Notes under the pieces: generated by a model
Seen by the model: the letters and a program-made list of their open reading frames with translations, nothing else
The model's database searches: none
Told to the model about the DNA's origin: nothing
Made by a program: the position numbers and the translations under genes
From: Hyphomicrobiales bacterium
Lineage (GTDB): Bacteria > Pseudomonadota > Alphaproteobacteria > Rhizobiales > Rhizobiaceae
Assembly (NCBI GenBank): GCA_900469965.1
Contig: UBZP01000014.1
Location: 263,154 to 327,153 of the forward strand
Direction: 5' to 3'
Length of the DNA stretch: 64,000 nt
Part shown: piece after piece, positions 37,662 to 46,661 of the stretch
Numbering within the stretch: position 1 is the first letter of the stretch
Layout of the letters: each line of letters starts with the position of its first letter

Positions 37662-38942
37662 TCAGCCGTCGTCGGAGGCGGGCTGCACGAACTCGGTCTT
37701 TCCCGAGCGCAGGCGCTGCACGAAGCCGTAGAGCTTCGGGTTCTGCTTGATCGAGCGCTTGGCGCCGGCGCGGGCCCGATGCAGCGCGGCAACGGCGCTG
37801 CCGGCGAGCGTCGTCGGCCACAGCAGGTCGTATTGCGCGGTTTCGATGTTGCACCAGGAGCGCTTGTAGGCCTGGTCGCCGATACCGAAATCGAAGAGCG
37901 CGACGCCTTCGCCGCAGAGTTTCTCGATCATCAGGTGGAACAGCGTCTCGCCGGGGCTCGTCTCGGGCGCAAAGCCGTCGTCGATCGAGCCGAACTGGCA
38001 GATGACATGGTCGCCCTTGCGCGACAGGCCGGCGATCGCGATGACCCGGCCGGCCTCGCTGCCATCCCTGATCTTCAGCGCGTGCAGTTGCAGCGGATAG
38101 CGGTCGGACGTGGCAGGGATCCGGGCCAGGGCCCGGAAGAACGCCTGCGTCTGCTCGTCCCGGAAGACGTTCGGCAGGCCGAGCGCCTCGAAGCGTGCGG
38201 CCTTCTGCTGGAAGAACAGGCCGAGCGTGCGGCAGGCTTCATGGCTGCCCTCGGCAACCACGTGCTGATAACCGCCCAGTGCCTCCAGGCGGCGTTCGCA
38301 CTGGCGGAACTTCTTGCGCCGCCGCTTGGCGTTGATCTGCGACAGCGTGCGCTCGAAATCGGGATGGAGCGTCAGCTGGAAGGCCGCGTTCTGGTTCAGG
38401 ACCGCCGGCAGCTGCGAGAAGGGGTGTTCCTGACCGCGCCAGTGCAGCGGCATGTTCTCCAGCATGAAAAGGTCGAAGTAGCGGGAGAACTGCCCGCGCG
38501 CCCGGTCGAGCGCGCCGCGCAGCACCGCGGGCGGGGCCAGCGTGCTGAACGCCTCCGTATAGAGGCCGGTGTTGATGTTGCTGAAGCGCGAGCCGAGGAA
38601 GCGGGCGATGCGGACCGGCCCGTGCCGCACGATCTCCAGCGGCAGGATCATTTCGGTCCGGCCGGCATGTACGCCCTCGACGATCAGCAGCCGGCTGTCA
38701 TGGGTGGTCGCCCAGGCATGGCACCAGTCGTAGCCCTGGTGCAGCGAAAGCGCATTGCCCGCCTCCAGCGCGCGCCAGGTGGCCTCCAGCGGCTCCATCC
38801 GGTCGTGCAGCTGGATGGCAAAGGGGATGGCGGCCGAGCGGCGCTCACCGCCCGGAACATAGCGCGCAAGTCTGCCCAGGACGTCCCCGTCCGCGGGCAT
38901 GATCTGGAAATCAAGCTGCATTGCCTGCAAATCCGATGCCAT
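37662..38942 (-). CDS. GNAT/FemAB-like acetyltransferase (BioF2-like, CelD type)
   Basis: A 426-residue cytosolic protein with the double-GNAT fold of the FemAB/CelD family: L-S-L-H-Q-G-Y-D-W-C-H-A-W in the first half, a basic K-R-R-R-K-K-F-R-Q-C-E-R-R-L-E stretch and, in the second half, S-P-G-E-T-L-F-H-L-M-I-E-K and F-D-F-G-I-G-D-Q-A-Y-K-R-S-W, which are diagnostic. Such proteins transfer acyl or aminoacyl groups to polysaccharides. It converges on the co-polymerase gene with 16 bases between stops. An alternative start is ATG 38921. Confidence 0.88.
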   Translation of the reverse strand: MASDLQAMQLDFQIMPADGDVLGRLARYVPGGERRSAAIPFAIQLHDRMEPLEATWRALEAGNALSLHQGYDWCHAWATTHDSRLLIVEGVHAGRTEMILPLEIVRHGPVRIARFLGSRFSNINTGLYTEAFSTLAPPAVLRGALDRARGQFSRYFDLFMLENMPLHWRGQEHPFSQLPAVLNQNAAFQLTLHPDFERTLSQINAKRRRKKFRQCERRLEALGGYQHVVAEGSHEACRTLGLFFQQKAARFEALGLPNVFRDEQTQAFFRALARIPATSDRYPLQLHALKIRDGSEAGRVIAIAGLSRKGDHVICQFGSIDDGFAPETSPGETLFHLMIEKLCGEGVALFDFGIGDQAYKRSWCNIETAQYDLLWPTTLAGSAVAALHRARAGAKRSIKQNPKLYGFVQRLRSGKTEFVQPASDDG

Positions 38943-39068
38943 CGTGTTACCGCCCGGAGCCTCGCCGAGATCGGCCGAACTTACATCGGCATGATCGGAA
39001 ACCGGTTTAATTCCGGTGTCTTCGCCCCGTTCGTTCCAGCGAAATCCGAATCTAGGGTTACCGGCGGG

Positions 39069-39830
39069 CTAACGGCTGCCTTCGCCGGCATGCGCAAGCC
39101 AGCCGGAGCGCAGCGCCGAGGCATAGGACGCCATGTTCCGTTCGGCGGCGAGCTGCGACATCGCCATGTGGTCGTAGGCGACGAGGCGGAAATCGACGTT
39201 CCAGCCGCCCGGGCCTTTCTCGAGAATCGCGTAACGGGCATGCGGCGAGCCGGTCTCGACCGTGTGCGGCACCGGCTCGTCGTCGTCATAGGCCGGGCAG
39301 CCGACGCTGCCGGGATTGACCACCAGCCGCCCGTCGGCAAGCGTGACGCAGCGCGCAATATGCGTGTGGCCGCAGAGGATCACCGGAAAATCGATCCCCG
39401 CCGCAAACGCCTCGATGCGCTCCCGCGCCGAGATCCGCATCGTTCCGCCGGGCGCGATATCGTCGAGCCAGTAGGTCGTGTCGCTGTGCGGCGTGCCGTG
39501 GCAGAGGAACAGCTGATCGGCGACGACGCGCGTTTCGGGCAGCGATGCCAGCCATTCGAAATGCCGTGCTGCCAGCTGGGCACGGGCCGTGCGGTCCCAC
39601 TCGCCCATCTCCGCCGGGCGCTTCTCGATCAGCCACCGGTCGTGGTTGCCCCGGATCGAGGCGAAGTTGCGGGCGATCAGGATATCGGCGGTGCGGGCGG
39701 CGTTCAGCGCCCCGCTGAGATGATCGCCGAGATTGACGACCGTCGCGATTGCCTGCGCCTCGATATCCGCGAGTACGGCTTCGAGCGCGAGGTCGTTGCC
39801 GTGGATATCGGCGATCGCTGCGATCCGCAT
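39069..39830 (-). CDS. Metallophosphoesterase family protein
   Basis: A 253-residue cytosolic phosphoesterase of the YfcE/DUF2246 group. Metal ligands are seen in A-D-I-H-G-N, L-G-D-H, I-R-G-N-H-D and C-G-H-T-H-I-A-R. The N-terminus [12 protein letters not shown] is the family start. GGGAGTGAAG precedes ATG 39830. It is 4 bases after the DUF2842 gene. Substrate unknown; bis-nucleotides or phosphodiesters are typical. Confidence 0.92.
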   Translation of the reverse strand: MRIAAIADIHGNDLALEAVLADIEAQAIATVVNLGDHLSGALNAARTADILIARNFASIRGNHDRWLIEKRPAEMGEWDRTARAQLAARHFEWLASLPETRVVADQLFLCHGTPHSDTTYWLDDIAPGGTMRISARERIEAFAAGIDFPVILCGHTHIARCVTLADGRLVVNPGSVGCPAYDDDEPVPHTVETGSPHARYAILEKGPGGWNVDFRLVAYDHMAMSQLAAERNMASYASALRSGWLAHAGEGSR

Positions 39831-39834
39831 GGCT

Positions 39835-40050
39835 TCACTCCCGCGGCTTGGCCGGCTTTTCCATCCACTTGATGATCAGCATCGCCGGCAGGATCCACAA
39901 GAGCCCCGAGAACAGGAAGTAGAGCATGTGCACCCACCAGGGCGAGGTTGCGAGTGTGAGCGAGGCGATGGTCGTCGCGACCAGCGCGTAGGTGATCACG
40001 AGGATGATGATCAGGATCGTCCCGATCAGCTTGCGCAGGCGAGGGGGCAT
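39835..40050 (-). CDS. DUF2842 domain-containing small membrane protein
   Basis: A 71-residue protein with two transmembrane helices (about 9-30, rich in Ile/Leu, and 40-62 with [18 protein letters not shown]). The [11 protein letters not shown] start and the [14 protein letters not shown] ending are characteristic of the alphaproteobacterial DUF2842 family. It is divergent from ctaA and precedes the metallophosphoesterase by 4 bases. Function unknown; the neighbourhood is conserved with ctaA. Confidence 0.88.
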   Translation of the reverse strand: MPPRLRKLIGTILIIILVITYALVATTIASLTLATSPWWVHMLYFLFSGLLWILPAMLIIKWMEKPAKPRE

Positions 40051-40179
40051 CGAAGGTCCCGTATGGTTGCACGGCATCCGCACCGGCGCATTCGCCGCGA
40101 CCGGATGCCGCAAAGGCATATCGGGCTTGTTTTGCATGGCATCGTGTTGCAAATCAACGCCGATAAGACAGGAGCCGCC

Positions 40180-41276
40180 ATGACCATCACCTCCGCGACC
40201 GAACGACAGCTTTTGAGCGACATCGACCGGGTCGATCGCAATCGCCGCGCGGTGCGCCGCTGGCTCGGCTTCGTCGTCCTGACGCTGTTCGCGCTGGTGC
40301 TCGTCGGCGGCGCGACGCGGCTGACCGAATCCGGCCTGTCGATCACGGAATGGAAGCCGATCCACGGCGTGATTCCGCCGATGAACGCGGCGGAATGGCA
40401 GGAGGAGTTCGAGCTCTACAAGCGCATCCCGCAGTATGAGCAGCTGAACTCCGACATGACGGTCGAGAGCTTCAAGTCGATCTTCTGGTGGGAGTGGGCG
40501 CATCGCTTCCTCGCCCGTTCGATCGGCCTCGTCTTCGCGCTGCCGCTGCTGTTCTTCTGGCTCACGGGCCGGATCGAGCGGCGGCTGCGCTGGCCGCTCT
40601 TCGGCGTGCTGGCGCTCGGCGGCTTCCAGGGCTTCATCGGCTGGTGGATGGTGTCGTCGGGGCTGACGAAGCTGGTGTCGGTCAGCCAGTACCGGCTCGC
40701 CACCCACCTCGTCATCGCCTGTCTGATCTTCGCGGCCTGCACCTGGATCATGCGCGGCCTGTCGCCGCACAGCGACGACCCGCCGCCGACCGAAAGCGCC
40801 AGGACATGGGCTGCGGCCATCGCCTGCATGGCGATCGTCCAGATCTATCTCGGCGCGCTGGTCGCCGGCCTGGACGCCGGGCTGGCCTACAACACCTGGC
40901 CGCTGATGGACGGCGCCGTCGTGCCCGGCGACCTGTTCATCCAGCAGCCCTGGTGGATCAACCTGTTCGAAAACCCGAAGACCGTGCAGTTCATGCACCG
41001 CTGCGGCGCCTACCTGCTCTGGGCGATGGCGCTCTGGCACATGGTCGCCTCGCTGCGGACCGCACCGGAGACCACCCATGCCCGCCGTACGGTGCTGTTG
41101 TTCCTCCTCGTCTGTCTGCAGGCGCTGATCGGCATCCTGACGCTCGTCTGGCAGGTGCCGCTCGGCTGGGCCCTGGCGCACCAGGCCGGCGCGCTCGTCG
41201 TGCTGGGCTTCGCCATCGCCCACTGGCGCGGCTTCGTCGGGGAATATCCGAAGCCGGTGGCGATCGAGGTGAGGGG

Positions 41277-41280
<4 letters not shown>
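40180..41280 (+). CDS. ctaA: Heme A synthase (type 2)
   Basis: A 366-residue polytopic membrane protein that oxidises heme O to heme A for cytochrome aa3 oxidase. It has eight helices with conserved histidines: [28 protein letters not shown] and L-A-H-Q-A-G-A. The N-terminal loop [18 protein letters not shown] is diagnostic. CAGGAG precedes the ATG at 40180. The stop codon is part of a repeat arm. Confidence 0.97.
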
Positions 41281-41424
<144 letters not shown>

Positions 41425-41430
<6 letters not shown>

Positions 41431-42357
41431 GCCCAGCATCAGATCCATGTTCTGCACCGCAGCCCCCGAGGCGCCCTTGCCGAGATTGTCGAGCAGGGCG
41501 ACGAGGTTGACGTGGGGGGCGCCGGCAGTGCCGAAGACGAAGAGCTTCATCCGGTCGGTATCGGCCAGTTCCACGGCGTTGACGCGGGGGAGTGCTGCGC
41601 TCTCCTTCAGGTCGACCACCTCGACGATGTCCTGGCCGGCATAGTGATCGGCAAGCGCGGCGTGGATCGAGCCGAGCGAGGCATGGTCGTTGAGGTCGGC
41701 GAGATGGAGCGGCACCTGCACGATCATGCCCTGCGCAAACCTGCCGACCGACGGCGAAAACAGCGGCGCGCGCGCGAGCAGCCCGTGCACCTGCATCTCC
41801 GGCACGTGCTTGTGCTTCAGCGGCAGGCCGTAGAGGAAGTGCGGCGCGTCGATGGGATCGGGATGGCCGGCGTCCTCCATCTGCGCGATCAGCTGCTTGC
41901 CGCCGCCGGTGTAGCCGGAGACGGCGTTGACGGTGACCGGGTAGTCCTCCGGCAGGATGCCGGCGGCGCGCAGTGGACGGATCAGGCCGATCGCACCGGT
42001 CGGATAGCAGCCGGGATTGGCGACGTGGCGGGCGGCGGCGATCTTGCCGGCCTGCGCGCGGTCCATCTCGGCAAAGCCGTAGGCCCAGTCCGGGGCGACC
42101 CGGTGCGCCGTCGAGGTGTCGATGATACGCACGGAATTGTTGCCGGCGACCATGGCGACCGCTTCCTTCGCCGCATCGTCGGGCAGGCAGAGGATGGCGA
42201 TGTCGGCCGAATTCAGCAGGTCCTCGCGCATCTTGCTGTTGCGCCGCTCGGCCTCGGGGATCGACAGAAGCTCGACATCGGCGCGCCCGGCCATGCGCGT
42301 GCGGATCTGCAGTCCCGTCGTGCCGTGTTCGCCATCGATGAAGATCTTCGGTTTCAT
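41425..42357 (-). CDS. argC: N-acetyl-gamma-glutamyl-phosphate reductase (type 2)
   Basis: A 310-residue NADPH enzyme of arginine synthesis. [14 protein letters not shown] at the N-terminus, S-T-A-H-R-V, the nucleophile in N-P-G-C-Y-P-T-G, and H-K-H-V-P-E-M are all type 2 ArgC features; type 2 enzymes are about 30 residues shorter than type 1. Start ATG 42357 with AAAGGCAG upstream. Its stop lies in the heptamer-repeat arm. Confidence 0.97.
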
Positions 42358-42511
42358 GGGACTGCCTTTCGCTCTGCCGGATAGGTCGCCTCGGCCGGCG
42401 CGCTGCGTGGCGCTCCGCCGGACGGTCCGCCGCTCGCTATAGCGCCTCGGCATGACGCTTTCAATGCAAAGCGTGGGGCGGTCGCGGCCAAGGGCAGGGC
42501 GCAGGGCACGT

Positions 42512-42538
42512 TCCCTCTCCCCGCCTGCGGGGAGAGGG
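42512..42538. repeat. Palindromic intergenic repeat, copy 1
   Basis: CCCTCTCCCCGCCTGCGGGG and its continuation form a palindrome with CCCTCTCCCCGC/GCGGGGAGAGGG arms around CT. A related palindrome lies 75 bases downstream in the same argC-speB gap. Confidence 0.75.
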
Positions 42539-42611
42539 TTTGGGTGGAGGGGCCGGTGCGAACTCGGCTGCGTCGCCTCGGAGATCCGCCCCTCATCCGC
42601 CCTGCGGGCAC

Positions 42612-42635
42612 CTTCTCCCCGCGGGCGGGGAGAAG
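42612..42635. repeat. Palindromic intergenic repeat, copy 2
   Basis: CTTCTCCCCGC and GCGGGGAGAAG pair around GG. It shares the CTCCCCGC core with the copy at 42512 and is preceded by CTCATCCGCCCTGCGGGCAC, a string I recall from many rhizobial intergenic spacers. It sits just after the speB stop on its transcript, where it could act as a terminator. Confidence 0.75.
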
Positions 42636-42654
42636 GATGAACGTCGTGCCACGG

Positions 42655-43608
42655 CTACCGCCGTTCGGCCAGCCAGCCGGCGCGCAGGCCGAGCATGTAC
42701 ATGGCGATCGTCGAGCCGGCGATGGCGGTGATGTCGGCGTGGTCGTAGGCGGGGGCCACCTCGACGACGTCCGCGCCCTTGATGTGCAGCGCGCCGAGAT
42801 GGCGCAGCACCGACAGGATCTTGGCGCTCGACGGGCCGCCGGAGACCGGCGTGCCGGTGCCGGGCGCATAGGCCGGGTCGAGGCAGTCGATGTCGAAGGT
42901 CAGGTAGCACGGCCGGTCGCCGACATGGCGGACGATCGTGTCGGCGATCTCGCCTGCCGTCATCTCCTCCACCTCGTAGCCGTAGACGATGCGGATGCCG
43001 CAATCCTCCGGCGCATGCGTGCGGATGCCGACCTGGATCGAGGTCTCCGGGTCGATCACCCCGTCCTTCACCGCGCGGGCGACGAAGGAGCCGTGGTCGA
43101 TCCGGCCCTTCTCGTCCGGCCAGGTGTCCTGGTGGGCGTCGAACTGCACGAGCGACAGCGGCCCGTGGATCGCCGCATGCGCCTTCAGCACCGGCCAGGT
43201 GACGAAGTGGTCGCCGCCGAGCGTGAGCAGGAAGGCGCCGGATTTGAGGATCTTGCCGGCCTCGCGCTCGATCGTCGAAGGCGTCTTCTGGTGGTTGCCG
43301 TAGTCGAGCAGGCAGTCGCCGTAGTCGATCACCGCCATGTTCTCGAACAGATCCTGCTGGAAGGGATACTGCGGGTCGTTGTCCATGATCGCAGACGCGC
43401 GCCGGATCGCCTGCGGCCCGAAGCGCGCGCCCGGCCGGTTCGAGGTTGCCGCGTCGAAGGGGATGCCCCAGACGACGGCGTCGACGTCCTTCAGGTTCTT
43501 GGTATAGCGGCGGCGCATGAAGGAGAGCACGCCGGCATGCGTCGGGTCCGACGCCGCGCTTTTCAGTGATTTCGCCGTGATCGCGTGGTCGATCGTCCTG
43601 TTGGCCAT
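42655..43608 (-). CDS. speB: Agmatinase / ureohydrolase family protein
   Basis: A 317-residue Mn-dependent hydrolase of the arginase superfamily. Metal sites are L-G-G-D-H-F-V-T, F-D-A-H-Q-D-T-W, and F-D-I-D-C-L-D-P-A-Y-A-P-G-T-G-T-P. GCAGGAGGA gives a strong start at ATG 43608. Agmatinase makes putrescine and urea from agmatine; guanidinobutyrase or a related activity is an alternative. Its neighbours argC and phhA share only general amino-acid metabolism. Confidence 0.9.
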   Translation of the reverse strand: MANRTIDHAITAKSLKSAASDPTHAGVLSFMRRRYTKNLKDVDAVVWGIPFDAATSNRPGARFGPQAIRRASAIMDNDPQYPFQQDLFENMAVIDYGDCLLDYGNHQKTPSTIEREAGKILKSGAFLLTLGGDHFVTWPVLKAHAAIHGPLSLVQFDAHQDTWPDEKGRIDHGSFVARAVKDGVIDPETSIQVGIRTHAPEDCGIRIVYGYEVEEMTAGEIADTIVRHVGDRPCYLTFDIDCLDPAYAPGTGTPVSGGPSSAKILSVLRHLGALHIKGADVVEVAPAYDHADITAIAGSTIAMYMLGLRAGWLAERR

Positions 43609-43699
43609 CCGCCGTCCTCCTGCTGTGGCTGGACGTTGGCCAATCGGCGCCTGGAAGACAAGGGGCGGGCGGACGATTTCCACCGCGCCCCGCACCCGG

Positions 43700-44491
43700 T
43701 CAGGATGCCTTGGCGGCGAAGGTCGGCGCGAAATCGCCGAGCGCCTTGGCCTCGCGGATCGCAGCCCCGATGTCCTCGTCGTTGATGGCGTCGAGATCGG
43801 CGAAGCTGTCGATCACGTAGTAGATCGGCTGGACGATATCGATGCGATAGGGCGTGCGCAGCACCGTCATCAGGTCGAAGGGCCGGAACTCGCAGGCCTT
43901 CTCCACCATCGCCGCCCGCGTCTCGTTCGGCGAGGAGACGATGCCGGCGCCGTAGCAGCGGCGGCCCTTTTCGGTGTTGATCAGCCCGAACTCCACCGTG
44001 AACCAGAAGATGCGGAACAGGTGCCAGGAATAGTCCTTGCCGAGCGCCACCGCGTTCTCGCCGAAGCGGCGCACGAAGCTGGCATAGGCGGCATTGGTCA
44101 GGAGCGGGCAGTGACCGAACACCTCGTGGAAGATGTCGGGCTCCTCGATATAGTCGATGTGCTCGCGGCGGCGGATGAAGGTGGCGAGCGGGAACTTGCC
44201 CTCCGACAGCAGCTGGAAGAACTTCGACGGCGCGATCAGCGCCGGCACGCCCTCCACGCCGAAACCGGTCGCCCGCTTCAGCCGCGCGTCGACGTCCTTC
44301 AGTTGCGGCACCCGCGGCGCGTCGAGGCCGAGCGTCTTCACGCCTTCGAGATACTCGTCGCAGGCATTGTCGGCCAGAAGCGCGATCTGGCGGCCATAGA
44401 GCTCACTCCAGATCGCATCCTCCTCCGGTGTGTAGGCGTAGATGCCGTCCTGGTCGGGCAGTTTCGCGGTGTATGTGCTTTCCTTCGGCAT
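43700..44491 (-). CDS. phhA: Phenylalanine 4-monooxygenase
   Basis: A 263-residue non-heme iron, tetrahydropterin-dependent enzyme that converts phenylalanine to tyrosine. Iron ligands are in D-I-F-H-E-V-F-G-H-C-P-L-L and F-W-F-T-V-E-F-G-L; R-A-T-G-F-G-V-E-G-V-P-A-L-I is also conserved. ATG 44491 has GGGAGG ahead of it; an in-frame ATG at 44575 would add 28 residues. A divergent Lrp gene 139 bases away is a probable regulator. Confidence 0.95.
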   Translation of the reverse strand: MPKESTYTAKLPDQDGIYAYTPEEDAIWSELYGRQIALLADNACDEYLEGVKTLGLDAPRVPQLKDVDARLKRATGFGVEGVPALIAPSKFFQLLSEGKFPLATFIRRREHIDYIEEPDIFHEVFGHCPLLTNAAYASFVRRFGENAVALGKDYSWHLFRIFWFTVEFGLINTEKGRRCYGAGIVSSPNETRAAMVEKACEFRPFDLMTVLRTPYRIDIVQPIYYVIDSFADLDAINDEDIGAAIREAKALGDFAPTFAAKAS

Positions 44492-44630
44492 CCTCGCCTC
44501 CCGTCGCAGCAGGCCGAAGCCCGCATCGTCTCGTTCCGGAAAATTGTAGTCGAAGGCGGCGGATAGACTTTTCATTCTGCCAGGCCGATACTGGCGTTCC
44601 TGAATGAAAATCGCGCGGAGGGCGGTCTTC

Positions 44631-45092
44631 ATGAAAGAAATTGATCAGGCCGGCCTGCGCCTTCTCCGGCTGCTGCAGCAGGATTGCAGCCTGGCGCTCT
44701 CCGATCTCGCCGAGCGCGCCGGCATGTCGCAGAGCACGGCGTGGCGCAAGGTGCAGGACCTGGAGGCGGCGGGCGTCATCCGCCGGCGGGTGGCGCTCCT
44801 GGACGCGCGCCAGCTCGACCTCAAGCTCTGCGTCATCGCCCATGTCACGCTCGACGACCACCACGAGGAGGCGATCGAATCCTTCTCCGCCGTCGTGCGG
44901 AGCCATCCGGAGATCATGGAGTGCTACGCGCTCTCCGGCGCCTTCGACTACATGCTGAAGATCCGCGCCGCCGACGTCGAGAGCTACGAGGCCTTCATGA
45001 CCCGCCACCTGCTGCGCAATCCGCACGTCCGCAACGTCGTCTCATCTTTCGTGCTGCGCGAGATGAAGGCCTCGACGGAACTGCCGATCTGA
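44631..45092 (+). CDS. Lrp/AsnC family transcriptional regulator
   Basis: A 153-residue regulator (ATG 44631; ATG 44604 would add nine residues). N-terminal helix-turn-helix: D-Q-A-G-L-R-L-L-R-L-L-Q-Q-D, L-S-D-L-A-E-R-A-G-M-S-Q-S-T-A-W-R-K-V-Q-D-L. C-terminal RAM effector domain: I-M-E-C-Y-A-L-S-G-A-F-D-Y-M-L-K-I-R-A. Its divergent position to phhA suggests control of phenylalanine catabolism by aromatic amino acids, as for other phhA-linked Lrp proteins. Confidence 0.93.
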   Translation: MKEIDQAGLRLLRLLQQDCSLALSDLAERAGMSQSTAWRKVQDLEAAGVIRRRVALLDARQLDLKLCVIAHVTLDDHHEEAIESFSAVVRSHPEIMECYALSGAFDYMLKIRAADVESYEAFMTRHLLRNPHVRNVVSSFVLREMKASTELPI

Positions 45093-45187
45093 GGGGCAGT
45101 ATTGATGCGTCGCGTGCGAGGCGCGCCCTGGCGCATGCCTGTGCCGGTTCGGCGAAAGGTTTCCCTCGCGCCGCGGACGCGGCGCGG

Positions 45188-45215
45188 CTGGATGCCGGAT
45201 CAAGTCCGGCATGAC
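45188..45215. repeat. REP-like unit (right half-element)
   Basis: CTGGATGCCGGATCAAGTCC continuing to GGCATGAC matches the inverted unit at about 25855-25882. It is preceded by CGCGCCGCGGACGCG, matching the internal part of the element at 25.8 kb. Confidence 0.8.
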
Positions 45216-45345
45216 GGCAGGAGATACATGTGCCGGAGCGGAGCAGTACCCGCTACGGACCGCAGCACATGTTCCTCTTGCCGCCGGCTGAATGGACCGG
45301 GTGCTGCACGGGGTGTCACTGAAGCGAAGGGGCCCACCGTAGTCC

Positions 45346-45373
45346 GTCATGCCGGACTTGATCCGGCATCCAG
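45346..45373. repeat. REP-like unit (left half-element)
   Basis: GTCATGCCGGACTTGATCCG to the CATCCAG end is a near copy of the unit at 25776. It is followed by GCGCGCAAGTCCTTGCGCGC, the same small palindrome as in the 25.8 kb element. Confidence 0.8.
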
Positions 45374-45440
45374 CGCGCGCAAGTCCTTGCGCGCGAAAGG
45401 TGCTTCATCCTCCTGCCCGGAAGCGCCCCAAAACGAGAAA

Positions 45441-45461
45441 GGCCGGGACGAGCCCGGCCTT
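45441..45461 (-). terminator. Rho-independent terminator of rplM-rpsI
   Basis: Arms GGCCGGG and CCCGGCC around ACGAG. On the minus strand the stem is followed by TTTCTCGTTTT. It lies about 30 bases after the rpsI stop. Confidence 0.8.
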
Positions 45462-45489
45462 CCAGATATCTGCAAAGTTCCAAGAGCGA

Positions 45490-45966
45490 TCAGCGCTTGG
45501 AGAACTGGAACGAACGGCGGGCCTTGGCCTTGCCGTACTTCTTGCGTTCGACGACGCGCGAGTCGCGGGTCAGGAAGCCGCCCTTCTTCAGGACCGAGCG
45601 CAGGCCCGGCTCGAAGTAGGTGAGCGCCTTGGACAGGCCGTGACGGACCGCACCGGCCTGGCCGGAGAGACCGCCGCCGGCAACGGTGGCGTCGATGTCG
45701 AACTGGCCTTCGCGGGCGGCCGCGACGATCGGCTGCTGCAGGATCATCTGCAGAACCGGACGGGCGAAGTAGGCCTCGAAGGACTTGCCGTTGACGGTGA
45801 TCTTGCCAGAGCCGGGCTTGACCCAGACGCGTGCGACGGCGTCCTTGCGCTTGCCGGTGGCATAGGAGCGGCCCTGGGCGTCAACCTTCTTGACGTGAAC
45901 CGGGGCGGAGGAAGCCGGAGCGGCTGCCGCCGTGCCGAGGTCCTTCAGGGAAGAGAGGTCAGCCAT
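45490..45966 (-). CDS. rpsI: 30S ribosomal protein S9
   Basis: A 158-residue ribosomal protein; the N-terminal about 28 residues are an alpha-proteobacterial extension. Diagnostic are [36 protein letters not shown] and the C-terminal [17 protein letters not shown], whose tail contacts P-site tRNA. Two bases after the rplM stop. Shares the promoter upstream of rplM. Confidence 0.98.
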   Translation of the reverse strand: MADLSSLKDLGTAAAAPASSAPVHVKKVDAQGRSYATGKRKDAVARVWVKPGSGKITVNGKSFEAYFARPVLQMILQQPIVAAAREGQFDIDATVAGGGLSGQAGAVRHGLSKALTYFEPGLRSVLKKGGFLTRDSRVVERKKYGKAKARRSFQFSKR

Positions 45967-45968
45967 AC

Positions 45969-46433
45969 TCAGGCGCTCCTTACGTTCTTGCTGTTCAGCT
46001 TGGCAACGTCGAGGACGGCCGGCTGCTGTGCTTCGTGCGGATGGTTGGAACCGGCATAGACGCGCAGGTTCTTCATCTGGCGACGGCCGAGGGGCCCACG
46101 CGGGATCATGCGCTCGACGGCCTTCTCGATGACGCGCTCCGGGAAGCGGCCTTCGATGATCTGGCGCGCGGTGCGCTCCTTGATGCCGCCGGGATAGCCG
46201 GTGTGCCAGTAGTACTTCTTGTCGGAGTACTTCTTGCCGGTCAGGGCGACCTTTTCCGCGTTGATGACGATGACGTTGTCGCCGTCGTCGACGTGGGGCG
46301 TGTAGGTGGCCTTATGCTTGCCGCGCAGGTGGTTTGCGATGATGGAAGCGAGACGACCGACAACGAGGCCTTCGGCGTCGATGAGGATCCACTTCTTTTC
46401 CACCTCGGCGGGCTTCTGTACGAAGGTTGCCAT
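45969..46433 (-). CDS. rplM: 50S ribosomal protein L13
   Basis: A 154-residue ribosomal protein: [38 protein letters not shown] and [20 protein letters not shown] are family signatures. ATG 46433 gives the standard length. It leads the rplM-rpsI operon from a strong promoter at 46556-46584. Confidence 0.98.
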   Translation of the reverse strand: MATFVQKPAEVEKKWILIDAEGLVVGRLASIIANHLRGKHKATYTPHVDDGDNVIVINAEKVALTGKKYSDKKYYWHTGYPGGIKERTARQIIEGRFPERVIEKAVERMIPRGPLGRRQMKNLRVYAGSNHPHEAQQPAVLDVAKLNSKNVRSA

Positions 46434-46555
46434 GGTAAAACTCTTTTCGTTTGGACCCGCGGCGCGGACGCCCGGGCGTTTCTTGTTGCTTGGTTGGCCG
46501 GCGCAAGGCCGTGCCAAAAACGAAAGCGGCCCGAAGGGACCGCGATCTGCGGCGG

Positions 46556-46584
46556 CTTATAGGCGAAGCGCCCCCGGGCGTCAA
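46556..46584 (-). promoter_or_regulatory. Sigma-70 type promoter of rplM-rpsI
   Basis: On the minus strand TTGACG (46584-46579) and TATAAG (46561-46556) are 17 bases apart, ideal spacing. The leader to rplM is about 115 bases. Confidence 0.7.
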
Positions 46585-46637
46585 GCGCTCGGATTCTGAT
46601 GCTCGTGATAAAAATCTATAAAAATCAATGCCTTGAA

Positions 46638-46661
46638 ATTGTGGTAATTTGATACCACAAT
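46638..46661. promoter_or_regulatory. Perfect inverted repeat after the thioesterase stop codon
   Basis: ATTGTGGTA and TACCACAAT around six bases, directly adjacent to the stop codon at 46662 of the thioesterase gene, in a short AT-rich island. It may act as a weak terminator for that gene or as an operator upstream of rplM. Confidence 0.4.

Larger units (their letters stand above)
45093..45489. other. Repeat-rich intergenic region between the Lrp gene and rpsI
   Basis: About 400 bases without a gene. It contains two half-copies of the dispersed palindromic element and the terminator of rpsI. No promoter is recognised. Confidence 0.6.
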
